Source of the DNA: Croceicoccus estronivorus | GTDB lineage: Bacteria; Pseudomonadota; Alphaproteobacteria; Sphingomonadales; Sphingomonadaceae | Direction: 5' to 3' | Assembly: GCF_001625325.1 (NCBI RefSeq) | Contig: NZ_JRQQ01000001.1 | Coordinates: 372,001 to 436,000 of the forward strand | DNA: 64,000 nt | In this document: one piece after another, positions 8,779 to 18,093 of the stretch | Position numbering within the stretch: the stretch's first letter is position 1 | How the letters are laid out: each line of letters starts with the position of its first letter | Program-made: the position numbers and the translations under genes | Notes under the pieces: generated by a model | Databases searched by the model: none | The model's input: the letters and a program-made list of their open reading frames with translations, nothing else | What the model was told of the DNA's origin: nothing

Positions 8779-9402
8779 ATGCCAGTCAGAACAAACCGGC
8801 GAACGTTCCTCAAATCAGCCACCGCCGTGGCAGGCGGGATGCTGTTGCCTGGCAAGGTGTTCGCTCAAGCCTTCTCGATCAGTGAACGTGATCGCGCTCT
8901 GCTGGCTATCGCGAAACGTGAGACAGAGCGGGCAGGCAGTATCCTGTGGCGTACGGATATTGCGGGTATTGCCGACTACGGCCTGGAATCGTCCCTGCCC
9001 CGCTTCCACTTCGCCAATCTTGAAAATGGAACCGTGCGCAGCTTCCTTGTCGCCCACGGCAAGGGTTCGGATCCGGATCATACCGGTTATCTTGAACATT
9101 TTTCCAACGTGGTTGGTTCCAATGCCACGAGCCGTGGCGCCTACGTCACCTGGGAATGGTACACAGGGAAATATGGCACTTCGATCCGGCTGGGTGGCCT
9201 GGATTCCGACAATTCAAACGCGCTCGACCGGGCCATCGTCATGCATTCGGCCGAATATGCCAGCCCGGAACATGTCGAAAAATGGGGCAAGCTGGGCCGT
9301 TCCAACGGCTGCTTCGCCATGTCTCCGCAGAATTTCAATGAAGCCCTGTGGCATCTTTCGGGCGGACGCCTGCTCTATGCCGACAAGCTCGGGCTGGCCT
9401 GA
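8779..9402 (+). CDS. Murein L,D-transpeptidase catalytic domain family protein (YkuD_2 type), exported
   Basis: A 207-residue protein with a twin-arginine-like N-terminus (NRRTFLKSATAVAGGMLLPG), suggesting export by Tat or Sec. The catalytic block has His156 (IVMHSAEYAS) and the nucleophile region GRSNGCFAM with Cys178, the S-x-G-C pattern of the short YkuD_2 branch. The predicted role is 3-3 crosslinking or lipoprotein attachment in periplasmic peptidoglycan. The ATG at 8779 gives a complete signal sequence. It converges with a second, unrelated-class L,D-transpeptidase across a shared hairpin at 9419-9445. Confidence 0.82.
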   Translation: MPVRTNRRTFLKSATAVAGGMLLPGKVFAQAFSISERDRALLAIAKRETERAGSILWRTDIAGIADYGLESSLPRFHFANLENGTVRSFLVAHGKGSDPDHTGYLEHFSNVVGSNATSRGAYVTWEWYTGKYGTSIRLGGLDSDNSNALDRAIVMHSAEYASPEHVEKWGKLGRSNGCFAMSPQNFNEALWHLSGGRLLYADKLGLA

Positions 9403-9418
9403 TCTTTCCGACAGTGTA

Positions 9419-9445
9419 GCGCCGAAATAGTGCCTAATTCGGCGC
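9419..9445. terminator. Bidirectional hairpin between two convergent L,D-transpeptidase genes
   Basis: Inverted repeat GCGCCGAA ... TTCGGCGC, 8-bp arms with an 11-nt loop, lying between stops at 9402 and 9454. There is no long T-tract on either side, so termination may be weak or factor-assisted. Confidence 0.5.
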
Positions 9446-9453
9446 CAGTCCCA

Positions 9454-10821
9454 TCACGTCTGTAAATCATCGACGATTTCAACCACTTCCTCGTCCGTGC
9501 GGCGCGCCCGGTTTGCCTTTCGTGGTTGTTCAAAGCTCTTCAACACCGGGGCATCGCGATCATAGAGATCAGCGAACGTCGACAACTTTCCGTCGATATC
9601 CTGCGCCATGGTGAAATAGGTAATATAAACCGGAACCTGCTTGGTCATCGGCACACGTGTGTATTCACGCGACTTGGAAATCGCCACCGCTTCGTCCGCC
9701 GACGCACCGCCACCGATAATTGCCATGGTGATAGCCATTTCAAGCGCTCGTTCGGTCCGGATGCAGCCGTGGCTGAGTGCCCGGTTATCCTGCTGGAACA
9801 GGTTGCGGCTAGGCGTGTCGTGCAGGAAAATGGCATGTGGATTCGGCATGTCGAGTTTCACCAGACCCAACGAATTGTTCGGGCCCGGCTGCTGTACAAC
9901 GCTGACATAACCATCCGCGCCACGCGTAACCTTGTATCCCTTGGCCCGGGCCGAGGCCGGGTTGGCCAGCAACCGCGCGCCCAACCCTTCGCCTTTCACA
10001 ATCGACTGCGGCACCGTCCAGGTAGGATTGAAAATCACCCCTTCGACCATCTCCGCCAATTGTGGTGTGGCAGTCCTGCCCGGCTTGCCGACAATAGTGC
10101 GATATGTACGCACGATCTTGTCGTTTACGGTCAACCGCAACTGCATTTCCGGCACATTTGTGATGAGGTACTGATTACCCAGATCGCGCGCGAGCCACCG
10201 CCAGCGGTCCATATTGGCGCGGATCAGAGCGCGGCGCTCCTTATCCGTCTCCGGCGTTACCGCAAGTTCCTGCTTAAGGCGGGCATAATCGGGATGAGTC
10301 GGATTCAGTCCGGCGAGCACACCGGCCACATCATGCGTTTCCAGTGCATTGGCCATCAAGGTGCCGGTTGGCATACGATCGGCATCCGGATCTTCGACAA
10401 ACCACTGACGGCGCGCGTCCATGGGTGTACGCCCATCGCGCAGATCCTCTGCCAGCCACGCGAAGGTCTTGCTGGCTGCCTGATCGAGTGCCTCCCCCTT
10501 CCCTTGGGCGATGGCGTCTCGCAACGCAGGCAGGGCATAATCGGACGGGCTCAGCCCCTCTTCCCCGATTTTCTCTGCCACCGCCAGTAACGCCTGCGCG
10601 TCAGCCACAGTCCATTGCTGCACCAGCGGCTGCCGTACCGGCAATGGTTGGACAACCGGGCCCACTGTCGGGGATGCCTGAGGAGCAGGGTTTGGAACCG
10701 GCTCAGAAGAAGCGGGCTCGGGCAGGATACTCTCCGGCCCGGGAGATTCCTGCGCATTCAGGGCCATGGGAACTGCGAGCAGAAGCCCGCCAAGCAGAAT
10801 GGACCGCTTAGTCATCGTCAT
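9454..10821 (-). CDS. YcbB-type L,D-transpeptidase (LdtD-like) with scaffold domain
   Basis: A 455-residue exported protein. A signal peptide (SILLGGLLLAVPMALNAQ) is followed by a Pro/Glu-rich linker (residues ~24-60), an alpha-helical scaffold/peptidoglycan-binding region (WTVADAQALLAVAEKIGEEG), and a YkuD catalytic domain. The motif SHGCIRTERA contains the nucleophile Cys353, and HDTPSRNLFQ carries the conserved upstream His. LdtD/YcbB enzymes form 3-3 crosslinks that bypass penicillin-binding proteins. The ATG at 10815 is an alternative start. Upstream, 142 bp separate it from a divergent EamA transporter. Confidence 0.88.
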   Translation of the reverse strand: MTMTKRSILLGGLLLAVPMALNAQESPGPESILPEPASSEPVPNPAPQASPTVGPVVQPLPVRQPLVQQWTVADAQALLAVAEKIGEEGLSPSDYALPALRDAIAQGKGEALDQAASKTFAWLAEDLRDGRTPMDARRQWFVEDPDADRMPTGTLMANALETHDVAGVLAGLNPTHPDYARLKQELAVTPETDKERRALIRANMDRWRWLARDLGNQYLITNVPEMQLRLTVNDKIVRTYRTIVGKPGRTATPQLAEMVEGVIFNPTWTVPQSIVKGEGLGARLLANPASARAKGYKVTRGADGYVSVVQQPGPNNSLGLVKLDMPNPHAIFLHDTPSRNLFQQDNRALSHGCIRTERALEMAITMAIIGGGASADEAVAISKSREYTRVPMTKQVPVYITYFTMAQDIDGKLSTFADLYDRDAPVLKSFEQPRKANRARRTDEEVVEIVDDLQT

Positions 10822-10963
10822 CCTTAATAAAGCCCCGATTGTGCATGGTTACGCACGAACCGCCGGGAGGTTCCGCGTTGGTGTCATACGATTGCCCATT
10901 TCTCCCCCCATCATCAAGCATCGGGAATGACTGGTCGCTGAATGTTGGGGATGACGAAGGTTC

Positions 10964-11875
10964 ATGACAGGCTTAAGCCACCCATTCCTTATGCAACGCC
11001 ATCATCCCCATATGCCGTTTCTGGTCACTGCCGCGGCCGTAGCGCTCTTTTCGTTGATGGATGCGTTGATGAAACATGCCTCCATCGCAATCGGCGCCTA
11101 CAGCGCGTTGTTGCTCCGTTCGATCATCGGCACTGCGATCATGGTCCCGTTGTGGCGTATGCGAGGGGGTAACTGGCCAGCCCCCGGCCATTTGCGCATT
11201 CATATTCTTCGCGCATTGGTCAGCGGTGGCATGGCACTGCTGTTCTTCCACGCGCTCACCCTCCTGCCCATGGCCGAAGCTGTCGCGCTGTCATTCATTT
11301 CCCCGTTGTTCGCTCTCTATCTGGCAGCAGTCATGCTGGGTGAACGAATCAGCGGCAAGGCGGTAATGGCGTCGGCGCTCGGTCTTGGCGGCGTCATCCT
11401 GATCAGCATGGTCCGGTTCCAGAGCGATGTCCCAAGTGGCCAGTCGCTGGAAGGGATCGCCGCAGTACTCGTTTCCGCCGGTCTCTATGCGTGGAATCTC
11501 GTACTTCAGCGCCAGATCGCCCAAATTGCCCCTCCGGCTGATATCGCCCTTTCCCAGCACGCGATCACGGCGCTCGTCCTGCTGCTGTTCGCGCCCTGGC
11601 TGGCAGTCGCACCTGCAACGAGCGAACTGACCATACTCTTTCTCGCAGCGATCCTTGCCACCATATCGCTCCTGCTGATGGCTTGGTCGTACGCACGGGC
11701 AGAGGCGCAAGCCCTGGTACCTGTCGAATACAGCGGCTTTCTGTGGGCAGCACTGTTTGGGTGGCTGTTTTTTGCCGAAAACGTAGAGATTCCCACTCTG
11801 GTCGGCGGCGCTTTGATCGTGGTCGGCTGCTGGATCGCCGCGCCGCGCAGCGAGCCCGAACAGATGGCAGCCTAA
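10964..11875 (+). CDS. EamA (DMT) family transporter
   Basis: A 303-residue membrane protein with about ten transmembrane helices in two EamA halves; ALFSLMDALMKHASIAIG and the later ALFGWLFFAENVEIPTLVGG are typical. The start at 10964 is supported by GAAGG 6 bp upstream; an internal ATG at 10991 is possible. S-adenosylmethionine and riboflavin transporters fall in this family, but the substrate here is unknown. Its last codons overlap the 3' end of a small ORF on the opposite strand (11872-12033). Confidence 0.85.
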   Translation: MTGLSHPFLMQRHHPHMPFLVTAAAVALFSLMDALMKHASIAIGAYSALLLRSIIGTAIMVPLWRMRGGNWPAPGHLRIHILRALVSGGMALLFFHALTLLPMAEAVALSFISPLFALYLAAVMLGERISGKAVMASALGLGGVILISMVRFQSDVPSGQSLEGIAAVLVSAGLYAWNLVLQRQIAQIAPPADIALSQHAITALVLLLFAPWLAVAPATSELTILFLAAILATISLLLMAWSYARAEAQALVPVEYSGFLWAALFGWLFFAENVEIPTLVGGALIVVGCWIAAPRSEPEQMAA

Positions 11876-12033
11876 CGCGCGGCCACAGCCGCGCTATCGG
11901 CTGCCTGCGCGGTTCCATTGCCTGCGAAGCCGATAGCAGCGCCGAAGCAGGCAATGGTGGCGAAAACAGCCGCCATCACGCCAGCCCGCAAGCCGCGCGA
12001 CGAAGGCGGAGCAGACAGTTCTCGATTTTGCAT
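11872..12033 (-). CDS. Small membrane or exported protein, 53 residues, unknown function
   Basis: A complete ORF reading MQNRELSAPPSSRGLRAG, then a hydrophobic stretch VMAAVFATIACFGAAIGFAG, and a short tail ending AADSAAVAAR. A strong ribosome site (GAGGAG, 9 bp before the ATG) precedes it. The architecture (positively charged N-region, ~20 hydrophobic residues, AQA near the end of the core) fits either a single-pass membrane peptide or a signal peptide with a very short mature part. Its 3' end overlaps the EamA stop by 4 bp. It reads divergently from acnA with 237 bp between starts. No homologue recognised. Confidence 0.5.
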   Translation of the reverse strand: MQNRELSAPPSSRGLRAGVMAAVFATIACFGAAIGFAGNGTAQAADSAAVAAR

Positions 12034-12270
12034 GGATGCGATCTCCTCACCGATCTTTCCGGAATATGCTGGTCAGGTGCCTGCCGACCCCGTTTATCCA
12101 ACCCCCTTCTACGACCAAGGTTCCACGCCTGAGCCCTTGATTTTCACGGCCAGAACGCGCAAGCGCGCTGCATTGCAATATCGGGCAATACTCCGCCCTC
12201 CAGCAACAATCGCGCAACACGCCGGTGCTTGGGGGTGGCAGCTGTAGATCTGGAAAGGGCAACAAGAGAT

Positions 12271-14946
12271 ATGACGCAGGTCGGCAAGGACACACTTGGC
12301 ACCCGCAGCACCATGAATGTCGGGGGCAAGGAATACGCCTACTACTCGCTCGCCAAGGCGGCTGAGAAGATCGGTGACGTTTCGCGGCTCCCTTTCTCCA
12401 TGAAAGTGCTGCTCGAAAACCTCCTCCGGTTCGAGGATGGCGGTTTCACCGTTTCGACGGATGACATTCAGGCAATTGCCGACTGGCAGAAAAATCCCAC
12501 AACCGGCGCGGAAATCCAGTACCGTCCTGCTCGCGTGCTGTTGCAGGACTTCACCGGCGTTCCTTGCGTCGTCGATCTTGCCGCGATGCGCGACGCGATC
12601 GCCAAACTTGGCGGCGACACCAGCAAGATCAATCCCCAGGTTCCGGTCAACCTCGTCATCGACCACTCGGTAATGGTGGATGAATTCGGTCACCCCAAGG
12701 CGTTCGAACATAACGTCGAGATCGAATATCACCGTAACGCCGAACGGTACGACTTCCTCAAATGGGGGTCGAAGTCGCTCGACAATTTCTACGCCGTGCC
12801 CCCGGGGACCGGCATCTGCCACCAGGTGAACCTCGAAAACATCGCGCAGACCGTTTGGACAAGCACGGACGGCAGCGGTGCAAACGTCGCCTATCCCGAT
12901 ACTTGCGTCGGCACTGACAGCCACACCACCATGGTCAACGGCCTCGGCGTGCTTGGCTGGGGCGTGGGCGGCATCGAAGCAGAAGCGGCGATGCTCGGCC
13001 AGCCAGTCTCGATGCTGATCCCCGAAGTCGTCGGCTTCAAGCTGACCGGCAAACTGGCCGAAGGCGTGACCGCCACCGACCTCGTCTTGACCGCAACGCA
13101 AATGCTGCGTGCGCATGGCGTGGTTGGCCGCTTCGTCGAATATTATGGCCCGGGCCTTGCAACGCTGAGCCTTGCCGACCGCGCGACGCTCGCCAACATG
13201 GCACCGGAATATGGCGCCACCTGCGGCTTCTTCGGCATCGATGAAAAGACGCTTGACTATCTCAGCCTGACCGGCCGCGACGAAGACCAGATCGCTCTGG
13301 TCGAAGCCTATGCCAAGCAGCAGGGTTTCTGGCTCGACCCGAACGGGCCCGATCCGGTCTTCTCCAGCACGCTGGAACTCGACATGGGAACGGTTACGCC
13401 GTCGCTTGCCGGCCCCAAGCGCCCGCAGGACAAGGTCGTGCTCGAAAACGTCGATGACGTGTTCAACAAGGATCTGGCCGATCTCTACAAGCACGAAGGC
13501 TTCAAACGCGTGCCGGTAGAAGGCAAGAGCCACGACATCGGCGACGGCGACGTCGTGATTGCGGCGATCACGAGTTGCACGAACACGTCGAACCCGGGCG
13601 TGATGGTTGCCGCCGGTCTGGTCGCCAAGAAGGCGAACGCGCTCGGCCTCAAGCCGAAGCCCTGGGTCAAGACCAGTCTTGCCCCCGGATCGCAGGTCGT
13701 GACCGACTATCTCAAGAAAGCGGGTCTGCAGGACGATCTCGACGCTATCGGCTTCGATCTGGTGGGTTACGGTTGCACCACCTGCATCGGCAACTCCGGC
13801 CCGCTGGCGGAACCGATCAGCAAGGCTATCAACGGTAATGACATCGTCGCTGCCTCCGTCCTCTCCGGCAATCGCAATTTCGAAGGCCGCGTCAGCCCCG
13901 ATGTGCGCGCGAATTTCCTCGCAAGCCCGCCGCTGGTCGTCGCCTACGCATTGAAGGGCACGGTGACGGAAGATTTCACCACCACCCCGATCGGGCAGGG
14001 CAAGGACGGCAAGGATGTGTTCCTGAAGGATATCTGGCCCACCAACGAGGAAGTTTCCTCGACGATGGCCAGTTGCATCGACCGGGATATGTTCAAGGCC
14101 CGTTATGCCGACGTCTACAAGGGCGATGAGCATTGGCAGGCAATCGACGTGACCGGTTCGGAAACGTACAGCTGGCGCGCCGGCTCCACTTACGTCGCCA
14201 ATCCGCCCTACTTCGAAGGCATGGAAATGACTCCGGCTCCAGTCAGCGACATCGTCGATGCCAAGCCGCTGGCAATTCTGGGCGATTCGATCACGACCGA
14301 CCACATTTCACCCGCCGGTTCGATCAAGGCGGACAGCCCCGCCGGCCAGTGGCTGATGGAACATCAGGTCGCCAAGGAAGACTTCAACTCCTACGGTTCG
14401 CGCCGGGGCCATCATGAAGTCATGATGCGCGGCACGTTCGCCAATATCCGCATCAAGAACGAAATGGTGCCGGGTATCGAAGGCGGCATGAGCCGCTATG
14501 GCGAGGAAGTCCTGCCGATCTACGACGTCGCCATGAAGCACAAGGCCAATGGCACCCCGCTGGTTGTCGTGGCCGGCAAGGAATACGGCACCGGTTCCAG
14601 CCGCGACTGGGCAGCCAAGGGCACCAACCTTCTGGGCGTACGTGCCGTGATCGTCGAAAGCTTCGAGCGTATTCACCGCTCGAACCTGGTTGGCATGGGC
14701 GTTCTGCCATTGCAGTTCAAGGGAGGCGACACGCGCCAGAGCCTGGGCCTCACCGGTGACGACAGCTTCACTATCAAGGGCGTAGCGACACTTCAGCCGC
14801 GTCAGGACGTAGAAGTGGAAGTGACCCGTCAGGACAGGTCCAGCTTCACTTTCACCGCCCTCTGCCGCATCGATACCGCCAATGAAGTCGAATACTTCAT
14901 GAATGGCGGCATCCTGCAATACGTGCTTCGCAAGCTGGCTGCATAA
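12271..14946 (+). CDS. acnA: Aconitate hydratase A (TCA cycle)
   Basis: An 891-residue AcnA/IRP-type aconitase interconverting citrate and isocitrate. The [4Fe-4S] ligands are Cys436 ([10 protein letters not shown]) and Cys502/Cys505 ([12 protein letters not shown]). [19 protein letters not shown] and the C-terminal swivel-domain sequence [16 protein letters not shown] complete the catalytic set. The start at 12271 ([14 protein letters not shown]) has AAGAGA just upstream; the frame extends a further 14 codons but that extension is not family-like. A monocistronic unit is likely: a strong terminator follows 24 bp after the stop. Confidence 0.97.
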   Translation: MTQVGKDTLGTRSTMNVGGKEYAYYSLAKAAEKIGDVSRLPFSMKVLLENLLRFEDGGFTVSTDDIQAIADWQKNPTTGAEIQYRPARVLLQDFTGVPCVVDLAAMRDAIAKLGGDTSKINPQVPVNLVIDHSVMVDEFGHPKAFEHNVEIEYHRNAERYDFLKWGSKSLDNFYAVPPGTGICHQVNLENIAQTVWTSTDGSGANVAYPDTCVGTDSHTTMVNGLGVLGWGVGGIEAEAAMLGQPVSMLIPEVVGFKLTGKLAEGVTATDLVLTATQMLRAHGVVGRFVEYYGPGLATLSLADRATLANMAPEYGATCGFFGIDEKTLDYLSLTGRDEDQIALVEAYAKQQGFWLDPNGPDPVFSSTLELDMGTVTPSLAGPKRPQDKVVLENVDDVFNKDLADLYKHEGFKRVPVEGKSHDIGDGDVVIAAITSCTNTSNPGVMVAAGLVAKKANALGLKPKPWVKTSLAPGSQVVTDYLKKAGLQDDLDAIGFDLVGYGCTTCIGNSGPLAEPISKAINGNDIVAASVLSGNRNFEGRVSPDVRANFLASPPLVVAYALKGTVTEDFTTTPIGQGKDGKDVFLKDIWPTNEEVSSTMASCIDRDMFKARYADVYKGDEHWQAIDVTGSETYSWRAGSTYVANPPYFEGMEMTPAPVSDIVDAKPLAILGDSITTDHISPAGSIKADSPAGQWLMEHQVAKEDFNSYGSRRGHHEVMMRGTFANIRIKNEMVPGIEGGMSRYGEEVLPIYDVAMKHKANGTPLVVVAGKEYGTGSSRDWAAKGTNLLGVRAVIVESFERIHRSNLVGMGVLPLQFKGGDTRQSLGLTGDDSFTIKGVATLQPRQDVEVEVTRQDRSSFTFTALCRIDTANEVEYFMNGGILQYVLRKLAA

Positions 14947-14970
14947 GCAGAAAGCCTGGTCTGAAAACGG

Positions 14971-15004
14971 AAAGGCCCCGCCAATGTGCGGGGCCTTTTC
15001 TTTA
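14971..15004 (+). terminator. Rho-independent terminator after acnA
   Basis: Perfect 11-bp stem AAAGGCCCCGC / GCGGGGCCTTT with a 6-nt loop, ending in a T-rich run TTTTCTTTATT. It lies 24 bp downstream of the acnA stop. Confidence 0.9.
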
Positions 15005-15064
15005 TTGGCGTGCCACGGGCATGCAAACACTTCGGCAATGCTGGCAGCAGCATTGCCTCTCTGA

Positions 15065-15094
15065 ATAAAGAAAAGGGCGACTCAAAGCCGCCCC
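15065..15094 (-). terminator. Rho-independent terminator of the Ser/Thr-rich protein gene
   Basis: Read on the minus strand: GGGCG-G-CTTTGAGT-CGCCC followed by TTTTCTTTATT. It lies 37-66 bp after the stop at 15131. It stands back to back with the acnA terminator. Confidence 0.8.
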
Positions 15095-15130
15095 ATCCCC
15101 CTGCAATTTGTCAGGACTTGCCTATGCGGC

Positions 15131-16030
15131 CTAGGCCTGCTTGAGGCCCTTCACCCGGCGACGGCCAGCGATCGTCGCAACTGCGGCGCCGAACAGGAGC
15201 AGCATTGGCGGGGCAGGCACTTCATTGCCCGAACTGGTGGTTGTCGTGGTCGTCGTAGCGCCGCTCGACGTCGAAGTACTTGTCGAACTCGATGTACTGG
15301 TGCTGGACGAGGTCGAACTTGAACTCGAAGAGCTTGTCGATGTGGAGGTTGAACTCGACGTACTGGTCGAGACATTGCCCGAACTCGACGTGCTGGTCGA
15401 CGTACTCGTGGACACGTTGCCCGAACTCGTGGTCGAGGTAATTCCTCCCGTCGTGGTCGTCGTCGTTGTCGTCGATGTAATGCCCCCGGTGCTGGTGGAC
15501 GTAGACGTGCTCGTGCTGCCGCCAGAGGTCGAACTGCTTCCGGACGTGGAACTGCTGCCAGAGGTCGAGCTGCTGCCCGTCGACGTGATGTTGATATCAC
15601 CGCCGCCGGTGCTGCCGCCGAAGAAGCCCCCGAAGAAGCCGCCACCGAAGCCGCCCCAGCCTCCCGAACCGCCAATCACCGTGACTCCGCCAGAAGTCCC
15701 GCCGGAGATCGGCGGCTGCGGCGGAAGAGGGGGCAGATAGGGCACAGGCGCCAACGCCATCGCGTAACAGGTCTTGCCATCCGGGCCCATCTGTTCGCCT
15801 GGGCCGCATTCGAGCGGCCGCTCGATCACGCGGCGTATCCGCTTGACCTTCTTGGGCACTCGACGCTGTTGCTTGACCAGCTTCAGGCGCTTGTCGCCCT
15901 CCGTGGACTTCACGGACTTGTAACTGGTGGTGGCCGATTGCGGTTCAGCGACGTGTACCGCGCCGCCGACCAACAGCGTACCGCCTGCTGCAATGGCAGA
16001 CAGTTTCGCAAGGGCCATCCTTACCGACAT
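15131..16030 (-). CDS. Ser/Thr-rich exported protein with a PEP-CTERM-like C-terminal sorting tail
   Basis: A 299-residue protein in three parts. Residues 1-35 form a signal peptide (ALAKLSAIAAGGTLLVGG). Residues ~36-140 hold a basic segment (KQQRRVPKKVKRIRRVIE) and a short Cys-containing, Pro/Gly-rich region (LECGPGEQMGPDGKTC). Residues ~145-266 are almost pure Ser/Thr/Gly with near-repeats such as SSSTSG (three times) and SSGNVSTSTST (twice). The tail reads EVPAPPMLLLFGAAVATIAG then RRR, matching the layout of PEP-CTERM variants (Pro motif, hydrophobic helix, Arg cluster). The start is set by AAGGTGAGAAG upstream. A surface or exopolysaccharide-associated glycoprotein is inferred; no exosortase gene is in the window. 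Confidence 0.7.
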   Translation of the reverse strand: MSVRMALAKLSAIAAGGTLLVGGAVHVAEPQSATTSYKSVKSTEGDKRLKLVKQQRRVPKKVKRIRRVIERPLECGPGEQMGPDGKTCYAMALAPVPYLPPLPPQPPISGGTSGGVTVIGGSGGWGGFGGGFFGGFFGGSTGGGDINITSTGSSSTSGSSSTSGSSSTSGGSTSTSTSTSTGGITSTTTTTTTTGGITSTTSSGNVSTSTSTSTSSSGNVSTSTSSSTSTSTSSSSSSSTSSSTSTSSSTSTSTSSGATTTTTTTSSGNEVPAPPMLLLFGAAVATIAGRRRVKGLKQA

Positions 16031-16312
16031 TGGCTTCTCACCTTCCTTGCGGGCGCTTGCCAGTGCGGCTGATTCCACAGCCGGCGTGCCCCTCATCACG
16101 GATCAACACAGACCGCTCCTCTTACCGCAATCGTGTTAACCGTGATTCCACCCAGCAATTGCCACTTTTTGGGCTCCTGCGGGGCATCGGAAAACGAGCT
16201 GTCCCGAATTGAAACCATTCGTCACGGATGTGCGAACGATCCGCCAGGACGACAGGCTAGGATCGCTTACCTAGCAACCGCCCGATACAGCGCTGAATCA
16301 GAGAATCAGGCT

Positions 16313-17332
16313 CTAATCAAACAGGCCCGACTGATCGGCTACCGGCGGAACCAGGCCGAGATGTTTCCAGCCCCTGTCGTTAAGCATCCTGCCACGCGCC
16401 GTACGGGCAACGAGGCCAAGCTGGATCAAATAGGGCTCGACCACTTCCTCAACCGTATCACGGGGCTCAGCCAAGCCTGCGGCCAGCGTTTCAACACCGA
16501 CCGGCCCGCCCTTATAAATGTCGGCAATCATCGTGAGATAGCGCCGATCCATCGCATCGAGCCCCAGCGAATCGACTTCCAGCCGAGTCAGTGCATCGTC
16601 CGCTATTGCGGCTGTAACAGTGCCGTCTCCGGCAACATGGGCGAAGTCCCGAACCCGGCGGAGCAAACGCCCCGCAACGCGCGGTGTACCACGTGCACGG
16701 CGGGCGATCTCCTGCGCTCCACCGCCGTCGATACCCATTCCCAGCAGCCGCGCACCACGCGTAACCACACTTTCCAGTTCCGGCACGGTATAGAAATTGA
16801 GCCGGACGGGGATGCCGAAACGATCCCGCAAAGGCGTAGTCAGCAAGCCCTGGCGAGTGGTGGCACCAATCAATGTGAACGGAGCGAGATCGATTCTGAC
16901 TGAGCGGGCCGACGGCCCTTCCCCGATTATAAGGTCCAGCGCACGATCCTCCATCGCAGGATAGAGGACTTCTTCGACCACCGGATTGAGGCGATGGATT
17001 TCGTCTATGAACAGCACGTCGTGCGGTTCAAGATTGGTCAGCAGTGCGGCAAGATCGCCAGCCTTGGCGATAACCGGGCCGCTGGTAGCGCGAAAGCCGA
17101 CACCCAGTTCCTTGGCGACAATCTGCGCCAGTGTCGTTTTACCCAGACCAGGGGGGCCGAAAAACAATACGTGATCCATCGCCTCTCCGCGCGAACGCGC
17201 CGATTCGATAAACACGCGCAAGTTGTCCCGCGCCGCAGCCTGTCCGACGAATTCAGCCAGTGACTTTGGCCGCAGCGCAGCATCGGCATCGTCCGGCTGC
17301 CGTTCGGAGGAGAGGATCGGATTATCGGCCAT
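16313..17332 (-). CDS. ruvB: Holliday junction branch migration ATPase RuvB
   Basis: A 339-residue AAA+ motor that drives branch migration with RuvA. The Walker A motif is [11 protein letters not shown], Walker B is LFIDEIHRL, sensor 1 is [10 protein letters not shown], and the arginine-finger region is PLRDRFG. The C-terminal winged helix ends [19 protein letters not shown]. The start ATG at 17332 gives [11 protein letters not shown], matching family length; the ribosome site is poor, consistent with translation following ruvA 63 bp upstream on the same strand. ruvC is not next to it. Confidence 0.96.
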   Translation of the reverse strand: MADNPILSSERQPDDADAALRPKSLAEFVGQAAARDNLRVFIESARSRGEAMDHVLFFGPPGLGKTTLAQIVAKELGVGFRATSGPVIAKAGDLAALLTNLEPHDVLFIDEIHRLNPVVEEVLYPAMEDRALDLIIGEGPSARSVRIDLAPFTLIGATTRQGLLTTPLRDRFGIPVRLNFYTVPELESVVTRGARLLGMGIDGGGAQEIARRARGTPRVAGRLLRRVRDFAHVAGDGTVTAAIADDALTRLEVDSLGLDAMDRRYLTMIADIYKGGPVGVETLAAGLAEPRDTVEEVVEPYLIQLGLVARTARGRMLNDRGWKHLGLVPPVADQSGLFD

Positions 17333-17395
17333 CGAGCAGCCAATGCGATCCGATGGCGTCCGAAACAAGCAGGCCGGGGCAATTCGCGTATTTCA

Positions 17396-18013
17396 TCAGC
17401 CCGCTGCCTTCTTCAAGGCCACACGAACAAGATCGTTGAGCGATACGTTCTCACCCAATTCCCCTTGGGCATGAGCAACCGCACTGGCCGCGATAGCGGG
17501 TTTGAAGCCAAGGTTTTCGAGTGCGGAAACGGCATCGGCGCTGGCCGATCCGGCCTGATGGATCGTCGGAGCGCCTGAAAGGCCACTACCCCCGCTGCCC
17601 CCACCGGGCATGCCGCCAGCCTTGTCCTTCAATTCGTTGACGATCCGTCCCGCCAGTTTCGGCCCCACCCCGTTCGCCCGTGCGACCATGGCCGCATCCC
17701 CAGCCGCGCAGGCCGCGCGAAGTTCATCCGCGGAGAGAGCGGAAAGGATCGCCAATGCAACCTTGCTGCCGACGCCCTGCACCTGTGTCAAAAGGCGAAA
17801 CCAGTCACGTTCCGCGGACGTCGCGAAACCGAGCAGGCGCATGTCATTCTCACTGACCTGAAGGTCGGTAAAGACAGTGCATGCCTCCCCCACCTCGCCC
17901 AGAACGGCGAGCGTGCGCGCCGAACACTGAACGAGGTAACCGACGCCCTGCACGTCGATCACTGCCCAGTCCGTACCGGTTTCATCCAACAGGCCCTTAA
18001 GCTTCGCGATCAT
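17396..18013 (-). CDS. ruvA: Holliday junction DNA helicase subunit RuvA
   Basis: A 205-residue protein that tetramerises on the four-way junction and loads RuvB. It has an OB-fold start ([20 protein letters not shown]), two helix-hairpin-helix motifs ([16 protein letters not shown] and [16 protein letters not shown]), a flexible Gly-rich linker ([13 protein letters not shown]), and the C-terminal RuvB-binding domain III ([19 protein letters not shown]). The start at 18013 is family-consistent. It forms an operon with ruvB and is divergent from aroC, with 80 bp between starts. Confidence 0.96.
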   Translation of the reverse strand: MIAKLKGLLDETGTDWAVIDVQGVGYLVQCSARTLAVLGEVGEACTVFTDLQVSENDMRLLGFATSAERDWFRLLTQVQGVGSKVALAILSALSADELRAACAAGDAAMVARANGVGPKLAGRIVNELKDKAGGMPGGGSGGSGLSGAPTIHQAGSASADAVSALENLGFKPAIAASAVAHAQGELGENVSLNDLVRVALKKAAG

Positions 18014-18093
18014 GGTTTGTTCCTGCCTGAAAGCACTCGCCTTGGCTAGTGCAATATGGACAGATGCCCCCAGTTGCGACATGGAGCCCCACC

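Noticed and set aside
12109-14304. 731-codon open frame on the minus strand
   Set aside because: It is fully antisense to acnA, has no family motifs, and its composition is the third-codon-position shadow expected from GC-rich coding sequence.
15141-15740. Plus-strand Val/Leu/Glu-rich repeat protein (VELLPEVELLP type)
   Set aside because: It is the complement of the Ser/Thr repeat tract. The minus-strand frame has a signal peptide, ribosome site and terminator; this one has none.
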